Of a stretch of 64,000 nt of DNA, positions 21,888 through 32,681 are shown one piece after another (the first letter of the stretch is position 1; each line of letters starts with the position of its first letter). This DNA is from Azolla caroliniana (Eukaryota > Polypodiophyta): NCBI GenBank assembly GCA_043228905.1, contig JBHGNT010000015.1:11284001-11348000 (forward strand). The letters are read 5' to 3'. The notes under the pieces were generated by a model. That model had not been told where the DNA came from. It saw only the letters and a list, made by a program, of their open reading frames with translations, and did not search any database. Both the position numbers and the translations under genes were made by a program.

Positions 21888-22277
21888 TGTTGGCCGGTCA
21901 GAAGAGCAAGGACAAGTGGGAAGGCGGAGTCGGATCGGATAATAGGAAGTAAATAATAGTAGAATTATTATTCGGAGGGATGGATCCGGTACAGTTGTAC
22001 CGATCCGGATCCGGACCGATTCGGATGTCGGTTGCCTAAGCGCACCGATTGTAACCTTGCCGGATGCCTATAAAAGGATCCGATGAATTGTAAAGGGTTT
22101 GACGAAAGTAATACAATAGTAATTATTGCGTGTTTATCTGTATCTTCGTATTGTTTACCGTCTGTGCTTAATTGTAATCATCTTACGCGTGTAACCTAGC
22201 ATCCAATCCTTACCACCCCTTTGGAGAAGTGTCAGATAGACACCTGTGTTGAGGCTAGTCCGGCCAGGCAAACAACA
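21888..22277 (+). repeat. E3 right LTR
   Basis: Begins TGTTGGCCGG and ends CAAACAACA. The TATA box cctataaaagg (near 22068) and the segment cccctttggagaagtgtc match the E1 LTR in order and wording, so it belongs to an E1-related family and not to the family of the E3 left end. Confidence 0.75.
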
Positions 22278-22416
22278 CTAAATGAGTGGTGGTGAGGGGT
22301 GCTCCTAAATTTGTGGGTGCCTAGGTGGGTGGTGTAGCTGTAGCTAATCTGTGGCTAAACTATGGTTAATCCTACCTACTACTACTTTTATTAATTTCAA
22401 GAAGGTGGGTGAGTCC

Positions 22417-24827
22417 TTATTCAGGGGGACACGTGGCCTCCTCCGGGGTGGTTTCCCGAAACGGGTTGGGTGGTGTAGTGCCTCGATATGGTCGAAGTCG
22501 GAAACCATTGGCCCAACTTCTGACAGTATCGCCAGCGAGTGTGCCGAGCTGGAACGTCCCGTTGAACTCGTCGATAATCCAGAATGGACCGGTCCACCGA
22601 AATCTTAATTTTCCCGGCATAGACCCGAGTCGTGTTTGAAAAAGAAGAACTGGTTTGCCGATGGTGAGCTCCTTTTCCAGCCCGTGTCGATGTCGATCCA
22701 CGAAAGCCTTGCGTTGCCGTTGCCGTTGTTCGAGCTGGGCCATACTCTCTATCCTATCTTCGACGAGTTCGAGGAGTTGTTCCAGCCGGTATTGCTCAGA
22801 TTGGGCCTCTGGGAGCCGTGCTTTGATTTCAACTCGGAGGCTCGGGACTTGGAATTCGACGGGCATTACGGCTTCTAACCCGAACGCCATTCGAAAGGGG
22901 GTTGATTGGATGCTTGTTTTGAAAGTCGTACAATACGCCCACAACGCGCTCTAGAGTTTGTCATCCCAATCGGTCCTGTTTTCATTGACGATCTTCTTCA
23001 GTATGGTTTGGAGGATTTTATTGGTCGATTCCGCCAAGCCGTTCGCCTGCGGGTAGTATGGTGTGCTTTTCTTGTGCACCACCGCGTAGTGGTGTGTAAG
23101 CTCATGTATTATATGATTGATGAAGTGCCCACCTTGATCACTAACGAGCTCGATTGGGCATCCGTAACGGCACCAGAGGTGCTCGTACACGAATTTAGCC
23201 GTGGATGCCGCCGTGTTATCTCGGAGTGCCTTCACCTCGACCCATTTGGTGCAGTAATCCGTGGCAACGATAATATACCTATTCCCTGTTCGGGTAGCGG
23301 GTGGTTTGAAAGGGCCTACAAAATCCAAACCCCATTTTTGAAATGGGTCCAACGGAAGAATCGGTTGGTGTGGCATCCGTGACTGTTCCATCGGTTGCCC
23401 CAATCGTTGGCACAAATCGCACTGCTGGCAAAACTCGTGAGCGTCTTTCTTCGTTGTCGGCCACCACAATCCACTTTGCCAAACTTTCCTTGCGGTGGAA
23501 TCCCCGGGGTAGTGCCCCCCAGCTACTCCCTGGTGGGCTTCCTGCAGAACGACGTTCTTCTTGAATTGCCGAATCGCTCGGCGCCATATGCCGTCCGAGC
23601 CTTTGTGGTAGAAAATGTCCGAGATGAGGCAAAAATTCCGGCTACGCACTGCTAGGCGTTTTCTCGTGTCAAGGGTCATGTGCTCGGGAGGTACACCGGT
23701 AGTGAGAAAATGGGTCATCTCCGTGATCCATTCATCTCCGTTATCGTCTGGTCTCGTGGTCAGGTTAAATAGGCTGACGTCCAGTAGCTCGTCATACGTT
23801 GTTTTCGCCGGTTCCCCTGACTCAAGACGGCTCAAGTAGTCGGCGACCGCATGTTGTACCCCAGGTCGATGCTGCATCTGGAAATCAAACTCTTGTAGTA
23901 GGAGCATCCACCGAGCCAACCGTCCGGTGAGGGCTTGTTTATTGACCAAATAAAGAAGGGCGGAGTGATCTATGTGAAAGGTAAATTTTCAGCCCAAGAG
24001 GTAATGCCGAAATTTATTGATGCTATAAATCATACCGAGGGCCTCCCGCTCGGTGGTAGAGTAATTATTTTCCGTGGTTGAGAGCCGTCGGCTGGCGTAG
24101 TACACGGGCCTATACCAATTCGGGGGTGTGCATTGCATCAGGGCACTTCCGATGGCGATGTCTGAAGCATCTACAAAGACATGAAACGGTTCGGACCAAA
24201 CCGGAGACTGGACCACCGGGGCATGTGACAGCATTAGTTTCAGGGTCTGATAGGCCGTGTCCTCGATTGACGTCCATTGGAAGGGAAGGCGATGGACTGC
24301 TGCGTGTAAAGGTGTCGCGAAATTGGCCAGGTGTCGTATCATTCGGCTGTGCCACCGGATCTGTCCCAAAAAACGGCTTAGTGCCTTAGCGTTCGAGGGT
24401 GCGGTGGCGGTTAGGATTGCCTTTACTTTATCCGGGTCCATAGCGATGCCTTCTTGACTGACAATGTGGCCGAGAAGGTTGCCGCTGGTGACTAAGAACG
24501 CGCATTTCGCCGGGTTTAAGCTCAATCGAGCTTGGCGACATCGGTCCAGGCAGAGTCGTAACTGGGTCATGTGTTTCCGTCAATGGCCATACACGGTGAA
24601 ATCGTCGAGAAAGACTTGCATGAACGCCGGGATGTAGTCATGAAAGATTTCGATGATGATGCGCTGGAACGTAGCCGACGCCGTTTTTAGACCGAACATC
24701 ATTACTTCTGCTACAAAAACACCCCATTCCGTGAAGAAAGCGGTTTTCTCCTGATCCTCCGGGTGCATTCTTATCTGGTTATAGCCGCTGAACCCGTTGA
24801 GGAAACTGTAGCATTCGTGGTTGGCTA
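22417..24827 (-). pseudogene. E2 pol, distal part: RT palm end, RNase H, integrase
   Basis: Read on the minus strand: the RT continues from the E4 insertion point with FLNGFSGYNQI, TEWGVF and the active site VFLDDF, then a stop. RNase H follows (HVFVDASDIAIGSAL, then YYASRRLSTTENNYS). Integrase has a zinc-binding HHCC (HQGVAGGHY to CQQCDLC), the DDE residues in LDFVGPF, LVSDQGGHF and NGLAESTNK, and a C-terminal GKLRFRWTGPFWIIDEFNGT block. Coding ends at 22417. Three stops or shifts separate the segments (near 24580, 23950-23989 and 22945), so it is inactive, though better preserved than E1 pol. Confidence 0.88.
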
Positions 24828-24831
24828 CCGT

Positions 24832-25488
24832 TGTCGTGAAGAAAACCGTCCCTTAGCGCAATCAGTGCATAGCGCGCGTGAACCGACTCTTCACACGTGC
24901 GCGCCCTTAATGTATATAATAGAGATTAAGTACGTAGGTATATCCGGGGTAGTTGGATTCGGTAGGTAGGACGTAAATGAGGGGGGGACGGCTCCCTTCT
25001 TGACGCTATAAAGGAGAAGGAGACGCAGAGAGAAGCGGCATTGCGCATTAAGGAGGACGAAGTGCTGTCAAACCGTAACCGAACGCTTCTCCTCTGTTCG
25101 TTCTCAATCGCTCTTCTCTGCAGGGTTTCGGGAGGCTCGCGCCGCTTCGAGGAACGCTCGTGTGCTTCCGGCAGCACCTCCACCCTTTTCTCCTTTCGTG
25201 CGCAGACGAACAGGCATCGCCATCTGTTCGCCGGCCTGTTCGGTTGTAATAGCTCGCGTGCTCTGTTTGTGTATTTGTTATTCGTTAAATCTACAAAAAC
25301 TTTTGTCTCCCTGTCTCTGTGTCCATTCGCGTCTTCTGTGTTGACGAGCCGTGCCCCTGTGTTTCTTTGCTCATACGTGACAGGCGTCTCTCTCTCTCTC
25401 TCTTTTTCCCCTTCTATCACCTGCTCTTCGGTTCAAGACCCCGGTGGTTCCGCCTCGTTTCTCCACGCACGCGCATAGTAACGCGACA
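24832..25488 (+). repeat. E4 5' LTR
   Basis: Pairs with 31201-31855. Two TATA-like motifs are present: tatataata near 24912 and tataaagg at 25007-25014, the latter followed by pyrimidine-rich sequence. The last part has a CT run. The bases after the LTR, tatttggtgaacccca, are the likely primer-binding site. Confidence 0.9.
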
Positions 25489-25532
25489 TATTTGGTGAAC
25501 CCCACGTGAACAAGGCGGCAGAGGAGCAAAAG

Positions 25533-26600
25533 ATGAGGGGGTCGGATCTTGCAGAGGCCATGGCTTTGGCTGTGGACCGGATAGTGAGCGTGCGCGAGGG
25601 CACCGGCGCCCTTGACAGGGCTATTGAGGCGATCGTTGGCACGATTGGCCGGTTCAGTGGAAAGGATGCCACGAGTTATTTGGCGTCTTACCGGGCGGAG
25701 ATGTTGATGAGGGATATTCCGGAAGAGAGGCGTCTTGCCGGATTCCCTCGAGTGGTGATGCCAAGCATCCATGCGGAGGTGCTCGAGGTCCGGGCGGAGA
25801 GCCGGACCTGGGAGGAGTTTGAAGGACAGTTCCTGGAGAAATACGGGCTGGATGACGCGCTTCGACTTTCGAACCGGGGCTTCATGGAGTGGGTGGAGTC
25901 CCCCAACAAAGGAAGAAATGCGTCGGTACTCCTCCGGGAGTTTGAGGATCGCTTTGTGCGCCTTTCGGCGCTCGATCGGACCGTTTTGGACACAAGTTGT
26001 GTCCTACTGTTTGTCAAATCGGTTGACGCACGGGATCGGGAGCAAGTGGGCTCCTTACTGGAAACCGAAGATGGGCTGACGGCCGACTGGGCCGCGGTAA
26101 AAAGAGTCTGCGGCCGTTTTGACAAACGGTGGGAGTGGGCTGATACAGGGGCGACCGGGGCGGGTCCTGTCGCAAGAAGGAAGCTCGAACCGATACCGCA
26201 GGCGCGAAGGGAAGAGACCCGGGAGTGGCCCGAAACCGGTTCGGCTTCGACCGGCGTGGTCAGAGGCTCGTCTGGGGGAACAACTTTGGAGGAGTTGACA
26301 CGGGCGGTAAAGGATCTCCAGATCGCCCAGGCTCGGAGGGAAGGTGGCGAACAGGCTCGTGACCGACGGCCTCCGGCACGAAATAGGTGCATGTGGTGCG
26401 ACGAGGTTGGCCACATCCGGAAAGACTGTGGGGACTTTGCGGAGGCTTTGAGAAGCCGGGTAGTGTACCTGTGGGAAGGTCGGGTGCACACTAGCGATAC
26501 CCGAAGGGCGTTGAACCGAAACGACGGGCGAGGAGGAATGAAAAGGCTGATGGAAGAGGCGGCGGCCCGGCACGCGGAGACCGTCCACTACTCAGCGTGA
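25533..26600 (+). CDS. E4 Gag with one zinc knuckle
   Basis: From ATG 25533 the frame is open for 355 residues to a TGA at 26598. It has a helical capsid-like region (GRFSGKDATSYLASYRAEML, then WEEFEGQFLEKYGLDD) and one CCHC knuckle, CMWCDEVGHIRKDC, near 26392-26433. Gag assembles the particle and packages the RNA. The TGA is followed in frame by more coding-like residues up to a TAG near 26725, so it may not be the original end. The core is undamaged. Confidence 0.8.
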   Translation: MRGSDLAEAMALAVDRIVSVREGTGALDRAIEAIVGTIGRFSGKDATSYLASYRAEMLMRDIPEERRLAGFPRVVMPSIHAEVLEVRAESRTWEEFEGQFLEKYGLDDALRLSNRGFMEWVESPNKGRNASVLLREFEDRFVRLSALDRTVLDTSCVLLFVKSVDARDREQVGSLLETEDGLTADWAAVKRVCGRFDKRWEWADTGATGAGPVARRKLEPIPQARREETREWPETGSASTGVVRGSSGGTTLEELTRAVKDLQIAQARREGGEQARDRRPPARNRCMWCDEVGHIRKDCGDFAEALRSRVVYLWEGRVHTSDTRRALNRNDGRGGMKRLMEEAAARHAETVHYSA

Positions 26601-26774
26601 GCCGGTATTCGGGTCGGAGGCAGCGAGGCCCGGAAGGAGAGCAAAGCCGGGTTCTGGCCGACGGTGCTGGAAGGCCTCGCCGGTGCCCGACTAAAGAAAG
26701 ACGAGGCGGACCGCGCGGAGAAGTAGGTCCAGGGGGTAACCGGGTGGAGTGACCCGGTCAAAGAAAAGACGGGT

Positions 26775-27659
26775 TTGGTAGAAGCAGCTTGCCAGAACTA
26801 CGAGGCCCTAGTTGAAGACAAACGGGTAGGTAAAACCGGAGGGGCCGGACCCTCACAGAGATACGAAACCCGATTTGGGCCGAAACGGAACGAGGCTGGT
26901 GAGTCCAGTGCCCGGGATAACCACAAGAAGGGCGGATACCGTTTGGGCACGGAGATCGAAAGGGCCACGGACCTACGAAAGGTCCTGGAAGAACGAATCC
27001 TCGACAACAAAGTGGAACTGTCGTTGCGGGAGGTGCTCGGAATCGCCAAGAAGGAGTTCCACGACTCCATCGTGGACTTGGTGAAGAGGAAGAGGCTGTC
27101 AACGGAGGCAGAACCGGAAAGGCCGGTGGAGGTGCGGACGGTGCACATAGAGGACATGGCGCTGGAAGACGAGTGGGCGGAGAGCCACTATTCAAGGCCA
27201 CACTGGGCCCGAGCGACCACGGAAACCCCGGTGAAGATCGGAGATGTTCAGGAACCGGTGGTGGCGCTGGTGGACCATGGTTCTGAAATAAACCTGATGT
27301 CCATGGACTTCTACAAGAAGGGGAAATGGCCGATCAACACCAAGCACGAGTGGAAGATACGGGCGGCGACGCGCGCCACCGAGCAACTACATGGGGCCTG
27401 CCCAAACGTGCGAGTCAAGATCGGCGACGTCGAGATAGATCAGCGCTTCTTTGTGCAGGAGACGTCCTCGCACCCGGTCATATTGGGAGAACCGTACATT
27501 ACGGCAGCGCGGATGGAGACCAAGGTGCTGGACAATGGGTCGGCTTACGCGAGGGTCAAGAGTCAGGACGGGCGTCATTCGGTCCAGTTCCTGACGGTGC
27601 GACCGAACCACGAGCGAAACTGTGAGTCCCTCTGTGGCGAGAACCGAGAGGATTTTTAG
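26775..27659 (+). pseudogene. E4 protease region
   Basis: The frame carries ILDNKVELSLREVLGIAKK, a block typical of the segment before the protease in fungal gypsy elements, then an aspartic protease with ALVDHGSEINLMS as its active-site motif (DHGSE where most retropepsins have DTGA or DSGA) and VILGEPYI as the flap-side ILG motif. It ends at a TAG at 27657 and the polyprotein resumes in another frame at about 27890. Cleaves the polyprotein in an active element. Confidence 0.75.
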
Positions 27660-27889
27660 AGAGGGCTGTCAAGGCGTGGGGCCGCGACAGTCCGGACACT
27701 CCGGGAAAACCCCACAAATGTACGATAGAGGCAAAACCGAAGAAACCTTGTACCATAAGTAGGAAGTTTTGTTTCTCTGACAACGGAGGGTGTACGATAG
27801 TCGGCATCGTAGGCCGAGAAAAGACAAGGGCGGAAGAGCGACTTTGGGCGTGCAGAGTTCTTGGGCCCAGCGAGGAAATCAACGGAGCC

Positions 27890-29995
27890 GTGGAGGCGGT
27901 CTCCTTCGACGATACCTTGGGAATACTGCGAGAGGTGGTCGGAGAGGGCCTTAAAGAAGACCAGACGATACCGGTTTGTTCGGAAGAGATGTACGAAGTC
28001 ATCGCGGACTTCAGTCGAGGGCTCGAGTCGGATCGGACGGCCCGGGTAAACACGAAGTACAAGACTGTGGACCGAAAGGTAAGGCCAGTCGCGGCACCCT
28101 TACCGGAGGGCAGCGAGTTGCGAATAAAAGGGGTCGCGTCAGACCCCAGTTTACGTGATCCGGCCTGCATAGGACACACCTTCACCAATAGAACGCTATG
28201 GGAGCTCAAAATCGGTGGGGGCGGGTTCCTATTGCCGACGGAAGAAGACCGGTTTCGGAGAATGCTCGGAAGGCATGGGAAAGCCTTCGCATTCTCACCG
28301 GAAGAAATCGGGTGCGTAGACCCGACAGTCGTAAAGCCGATGGTGATATTCACGGTACCGCATGTGCCGTGGAACCTCAAACCAATTCCGGTATCGAGAG
28401 CTCACATCCCGGAGCTGATGGAGCTGTTGAGGCAGAAAATCGATATGGGCATCCTCGAACCGTCGAGTGCCCCGTAGTCAAACCAGTGGTTTACAGTACC
28501 GAGGAAGAACGAGACGTTGCGCTTCATTCAAGACCTGCAACCGGTCAACAGAGTGAGCATTCGGAACGCAGGAATCAGACCAACGATAGACGAGTTCGCA
28601 GAGGCCTTCGCCAGAAGGTCAATCTACTCGGTCGGAGATCTGTACTCAGGGTACGATCAGTTCCAACTAGCCGTAGAGAGCAGAGACATTACGACGATGC
28701 AGACTCCTCTTGGCCTAGTGCGGATGTGTACCCTGGCACAAGGAGGGACGAACTCGGTGGCCCACATGGTCAATGCGATGAACAAGGTGCTGAGGGATTG
28801 TATCCTGGACATCACCATCCCATTCTTGGATGACATCCCGATCAAGGGATGTCCGGTGGAGGAAAAGGACGAAACGATCGGACCGGACGGATGCCGGAAA
28901 TTCGTGGCGACACACATTGACGACTGCGAGAGGGTGCTGCAGAGGTTAGAGGACGCGAGGCTCACCTTCTCCGGGGAGAAATCGGCCTTCGGGCAATCAG
29001 AGATCATGGTCGTTGGACATCTATGCGGACCGTATGACCGGAAACCGTCTCCGGCTAAGGTGGAAGCCATCTCCGCAATGAAGCCCGACTGTAACTCGGT
29101 CACGGAGGTACGGAGGTTCTTGGGAGCATGTGCGTTCTACCAGATATGGATCCCGCATTACGCCCACATTGCCGAGCTGCTATACGGGTTGCTGAAAAAG
29201 GGGCGAAAATTCGAGTGGCGAGATGAGCATACGAAGTCGGTCCAAAAGATGAAGGAGGCTCTTGCTGTAGCTCCGGCACTCCGGAAGGTTGTCTACGAGA
29301 AAGGCATTCCCGTCTACATAACGGTAGATACGAGTCCAACCGGGATTGGATGGGTTGTCAACCAAGAGGATGAGGACGGCATTCGGTTCCCAATCTGGTT
29401 CGGTGCGAAGGTTCTCAGCGAGCGACAGCGAGGATATACCCAGGTTAAACGCGAACTCTGGGGTATCGTTTTGGCGGTGAAGGCCGATAAAGACTATCTG
29501 ATCGGGACAGAGGTGATTATCGAGACAGACTGCCTGCCGATTCTCGGCATGGTTTCCGGATGCGCAACCCCGGACCTGGCAATGCTCAAGTGGATAGCAT
29601 ACATCAAGTCCCTGGATCCGGAAATACGACACATTTCCGGGAAAGACAATGCCATGGCCGACATGCTTTCAAGGGCGCGATTCGATGACGAGGGCGGCAT
29701 GGTTTCGGAGGACGAGGAAGTCGGCGTAGACTTCTTCGAGGCGGCTTACGTAACAACTGAGGGAGGGAGCACTCCGGCGCTTAACGATTTCGACGAGAGC
29801 AAGTACAACAGGGAGTGGCTGCAGATTGGAGGTTTCTTAAGGACAATGACGCCGGACGCGTCATGGACAAAGGACGAGGCCAACCGGATCCGGAAGAAAG
29901 CGTACCGATTCTTTCTCCGGGATGGATACTTGTGGAAGCACCCGAAGAAGAGAAACGGCATCCCGCTCCGAGTGGTGGCGATGAAGGAGGAATAG
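27890..29995 (+). pseudogene. E4 reverse transcriptase and RNase H
   Basis: One frame interrupted by a single TAG at 28475. RT begins after VPWNLKPIPVSRAHIPELME, with LRFIQDLQPVNRVSIRN, DLYSGYDQFQLAVESRDITT, LGLVRMCTLAQGGTNSVAHM and the catalytic FLDDIPIKG (about 28834-28860). The connection has RRFLGACAFYQIWIPHY and RNase H has YITVDTSPTGIGWVV, LWGIVLAVKA and ETDCLPILGM. The FLDDIPIKG form and the insertion after it are what I associate with basidiomycete gypsy elements. It ends at a TAG at 29993 beyond which the integrase follows in the same frame. Confidence 0.85.
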
Positions 29996-30001
29996 GAGAA
30001 G

Positions 30002-31208
30002 TTGCTGAAGGCCTACCACGACAGCCCCTGGGCTGGACACCGTGGAACGTGGGCCATGTTCGAGAAACTAAAGGGGAAGTACTGGTGGCCGGGACTGTAC
30101 CGGGACGTGCATTGGTTCGTGACAACTTGTGAGAGCTGTCAGATACACTCCATAGTCCGACATCGGGACGAGCTTCACCCTACATACCCTCCGGCCATCC
30201 ACTTCAAATGGATGGTAGATTTGGTGACGATGCCGATGGGCGTAGGGCAGATGCGATATCTGGTGCTGGCCCGGGAGGACCTAACGAACCAAGTGGAAGG
30301 CCGAGCCCTGCAGAACAAAATGACTGCGGCCGTGTGTCGGTTCTTGATCGAGGACGTGATATGCCGGTACGGGTGCGTCAGGAAGATCGTGGCTGACCGC
30401 GGGGAGTTGGACGCCGAAGAGGCCGAGGAGCTGTTCGACCGGTTAGGGGTCAAGCTCTCGCTCACCACAACATACAACCTGGAGGCGAACGGGAAGCTAG
30501 AGCGCGGACACGGACCGATCGTCAAAGCGTTAGTCCGGGCATGCGAAGGCCAGGTCGGGAACTGGCCACGACTGTTACCCTATGCCTTGTGGGCGGACCG
30601 GAGAACGCACAGTTCGGTAACCAGGTTCATGCCGTCAGAGCTCATGTTCGGACAGAAGCCGATCATGCCGATGGTATTGGAGAGACGAGATGAGCCGGGA
30701 AGAACTGCTAGCGGCGCGTATACGGCAGCTCGGGCGGAGGCCAGAGGACGTGGAACGAGCGGCGGAGAGACTGCGGATGGCGAGGATGAAGAACAAAGCC
30801 TGGTTCGATCGAACGCACCGGCTCCAACCAAAGAAAATCGAGGAAGGCGAATGGGTGCTAGTCTACGACAGCAGCCTCGACAACCAGCACCGAGCAACAC
30901 AGAAGTTTGCGAAGCGGTGGTTCGGGCCTTACGTGGTAACGAGCGCCAACGACAACGGGACGTATCACCTGGCGGAACTCGACGGTACGAGGATGGCGAT
31001 ACCGGTAGCAAGGAAGTGGATCAAAGCATTCAAGAAGCGCCTCGACGGCGAACCGGATCTAAGAGGCCTGGGCAGCGACGACGAACAGTCCGAAACGGAG
31101 GACGAACCGATGGACGAAGAGCCGGAACTCGGGCCGGTTTCCTCCAACCAGAGCACAATTTTGGCACATACCGGTGGATGTGCGGTTAGGTGGGGGCGGA
31201 TGTCGTGA
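30002..31208 (+). pseudogene. E4 integrase
   Basis: Zinc-binding domain HDSPWAGHRGTW with CESCQ, then the catalytic core: WMVDLVTMPMG (first Asp), CRYGCVRKIVADRG (second Asp) and NLEANGKLERGHG (Glu). Near 30690 the reading frame shifts and continues as MSREELLAARIRQLGRRPEDVERA, then EEGEWVLVYDSSLDN and TYHLAELDG in the C-terminal DNA-binding region. The DTMxMP-like first-Asp block and the AELDG end block again match the fungal-type clade. The shift makes this copy inactive unless it is a recoding site, for which I see no classic slippery sequence. Confidence 0.82.
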
Positions 31209-31855
31209 AGAAAACCGTACCTTAGCGCAATCAGTGCATAGCGCGCGTGAACCAACTCTTCACACGTGCGCGCCCTTAATGTATATAATAGAGATTAAGT
31301 ACGTAGGTATATCCGGGGTAGTTAAATTTGGTAGGTAGGACGTAAATGAGGGGGGGACGGCTCCCTTCTTGACGCTATAAAGGAGAAGGAGACGCAGAGA
31401 GAAGCGGCATCGCGCATTAAGGAGGACGGAGTGCTGTCGGACCGTAACCGAACGCTTCTCCTCTGTTCGTTCTCGATCGCTCTTCTCTGCAGGGTTTCGG
31501 GAGGCTCGCGCTGCTTCGAGGAACGCCCGTGTGCTTCCGGCAGCACCTCCACCCTTTTCTCCTTTCGTGCGCAGACGAACAGGCATCGGCATTTGTTCGC
31601 CGGCCTGTTCGGTTGTAATAGCTCGCATGCTCTGTTTGTGTATTTGTTATTCGTTAAATCTACAAAAACTTGTGTCTCCCTGTCTCTGTGTCCATTCGCG
31701 TCTTCTGTGTTGACGGGCCGTGCCCCTATGTTTCTTTGCTCATACGTGACAGGCGTCTCTCTCTCTCTCTTTTTCCCCTTCTATCAGCTGCTCTTTGGTT
31801 CAAGACCCCGGTGGTCCCGCCTTGTTTCTCCACGCACGCGCGTAGTAACGCGACA
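31201..31855 (+). repeat. E4 3' LTR
   Basis: Starts directly after the purine-rich aggtgggggcgga and ends CGCGACA. The final bases of the E4 integrase frame overlap the LTR start by eight bases. Confidence 0.9.
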
Positions 31856-31859
31856 CCGT

Positions 31860-32016
31860 GTCGAGGACGTTGTCCGTGAATGGGAGAGGGAAACCGTCGG
31901 TGACTGTGGCCGCGTTAAGCTTCCGATAGTCGACGCAGACGCGTATTTTTCGGTTCTGGCTAGCAGGGCGAATGAAGCCCACTCGGAGTAGTTTGTCGAT
32001 TTCCTCTTTGACTTTA
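31860..32016 (-). pseudogene. E2 RT segment between E4 and the solo LTR
   Basis: Minus-strand GFIRPASQNRKIRVCVDYRKLN then ATVTDGFPLPF and VLDTV. Compared with the same place in E1, about ten residues (TWLSPIVVMPKK and neighbours) are missing, an in-frame deletion that would cripple the RT. E4 is inserted right after LDTV; the solo LTR lies on the other side. Confidence 0.85.
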
Positions 32017-32021
32017 GTAGC

Positions 32022-32676
32022 TGAAAAGAGAGATGATGATAGAAAAGAGAGAGAAGGAAGATATAGAAATCCAAATCTACAAAGATATATTAATAAGGAG
32101 TGATGATCATAGAAACAAGAGAAAGAAGATACATAAACTCAAGCCTACAAGGATCAATTGATCACTAGAAAAACGCACTACATGAATAGGCAAGAAAAAC
32201 ACCACAAGAAAAACAACCCAAGAAAAAGAACTCCTTCTCACCACCTCACCCTTCTTGCTTTATATGAAGTTCTCCTCTAGTAGATAAGTTTCGCTTGCTT
32301 TCTTTTCCACGCTTTTTTTAGAGCTTTTCCATCTCCTATTCTTAGCTATGACACAACGATCTTCTAATCGTCATATCTCCCTCATCCATGCTCCAAATTT
32401 AGAGTTTTAAAAAGCTACGGATAGCTCTCGTCATAAGCTTTCTAACCCATATTTACACGTGATATTTGGATGTCAAACGAGAGAGTTATGAGCATTTGTT
32501 TCTGACTGCGTTTTGGTGGTCTGCTTTTTCTCTTTTTAACTTTTCTCCATCTTTATTGCTTTTATTTGGACTTATCCACGAGATGTTAGTTCATGTCCTT
32601 GTCCTCCAAATGTGAATCCTCCATACCTTATATTCTTTTAGTGTCCAATGGCTTGAATTCTAAAAACAGTTTCACA
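32022..32676. mobile_element. Solo LTR in E2 reverse transcriptase
   Basis: Begins TGAAAAGAG, ends TTTCACA, flanked by GTAGC (32017-32021 and 32677-32681), and interrupts the E2 RT frame, which is continuous once it is removed. It is AT-rich with a TATA-like ctttatatgaag near 32260, and it has no coding capacity. This is the normal product of recombination between two LTRs. Its family is unrelated to E1-E4; the orientation is uncertain. Confidence 0.82.
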
Positions 32677-32681
32677 GTAGC

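Larger units (their letters stand above)
16342..22277 (+). mobile_element. E3: ORF3-only element with two unlike LTRs, inserted in E2
   Basis: The ends are TGTTAC (16342) and ACAACA (22277), flanked by CTAAA (16337-16341 and 22278-22282), so it integrated as one unit. It has a primer-binding-like ttttggcgaccac after the left LTR and the GGCGTGCCATG motif before the right LTR, but no gag or pol between them; only ORF3 is large. The left LTR-like segment (622 bases) and the right LTR (390 bases) do not align with each other by eye. It must have been mobilised by proteins from another element. Confidence 0.75.
24832..31855 (+). mobile_element. E4: gypsy element of basidiomycete-like type, inserted in E2 RT
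   Basis: LTRs of about 657 bases (24832-25488 and 31201-31855), TGTCG..CGACA, flanked by CCGT (24828-24831 and 31856-31859); a fifth base A is ambiguous. Order is LTR, tttggtgaacccc primer site, gag, protease, RT, RNase H, integrase, a purine-rich aggtgggggcgga, LTR. The LTRs differ at roughly 25 positions by eye. The proteins lack the usual plant gypsy signatures and instead resemble elements common in basidiomycete fungi. A few stops and shifts make this copy inactive. Confidence 0.9.

Noticed and set aside
25688-26491. 267-codon minus-strand frame
   Set aside because: Antisense shadow of the E4 Gag in GC-rich DNA.
31201-31208. Readthrough of E4 integrase into the 3' LTR as a functional overlap
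   Set aside because: The overlap is only eight bases and ends at the first in-frame stop; it is probably incidental.
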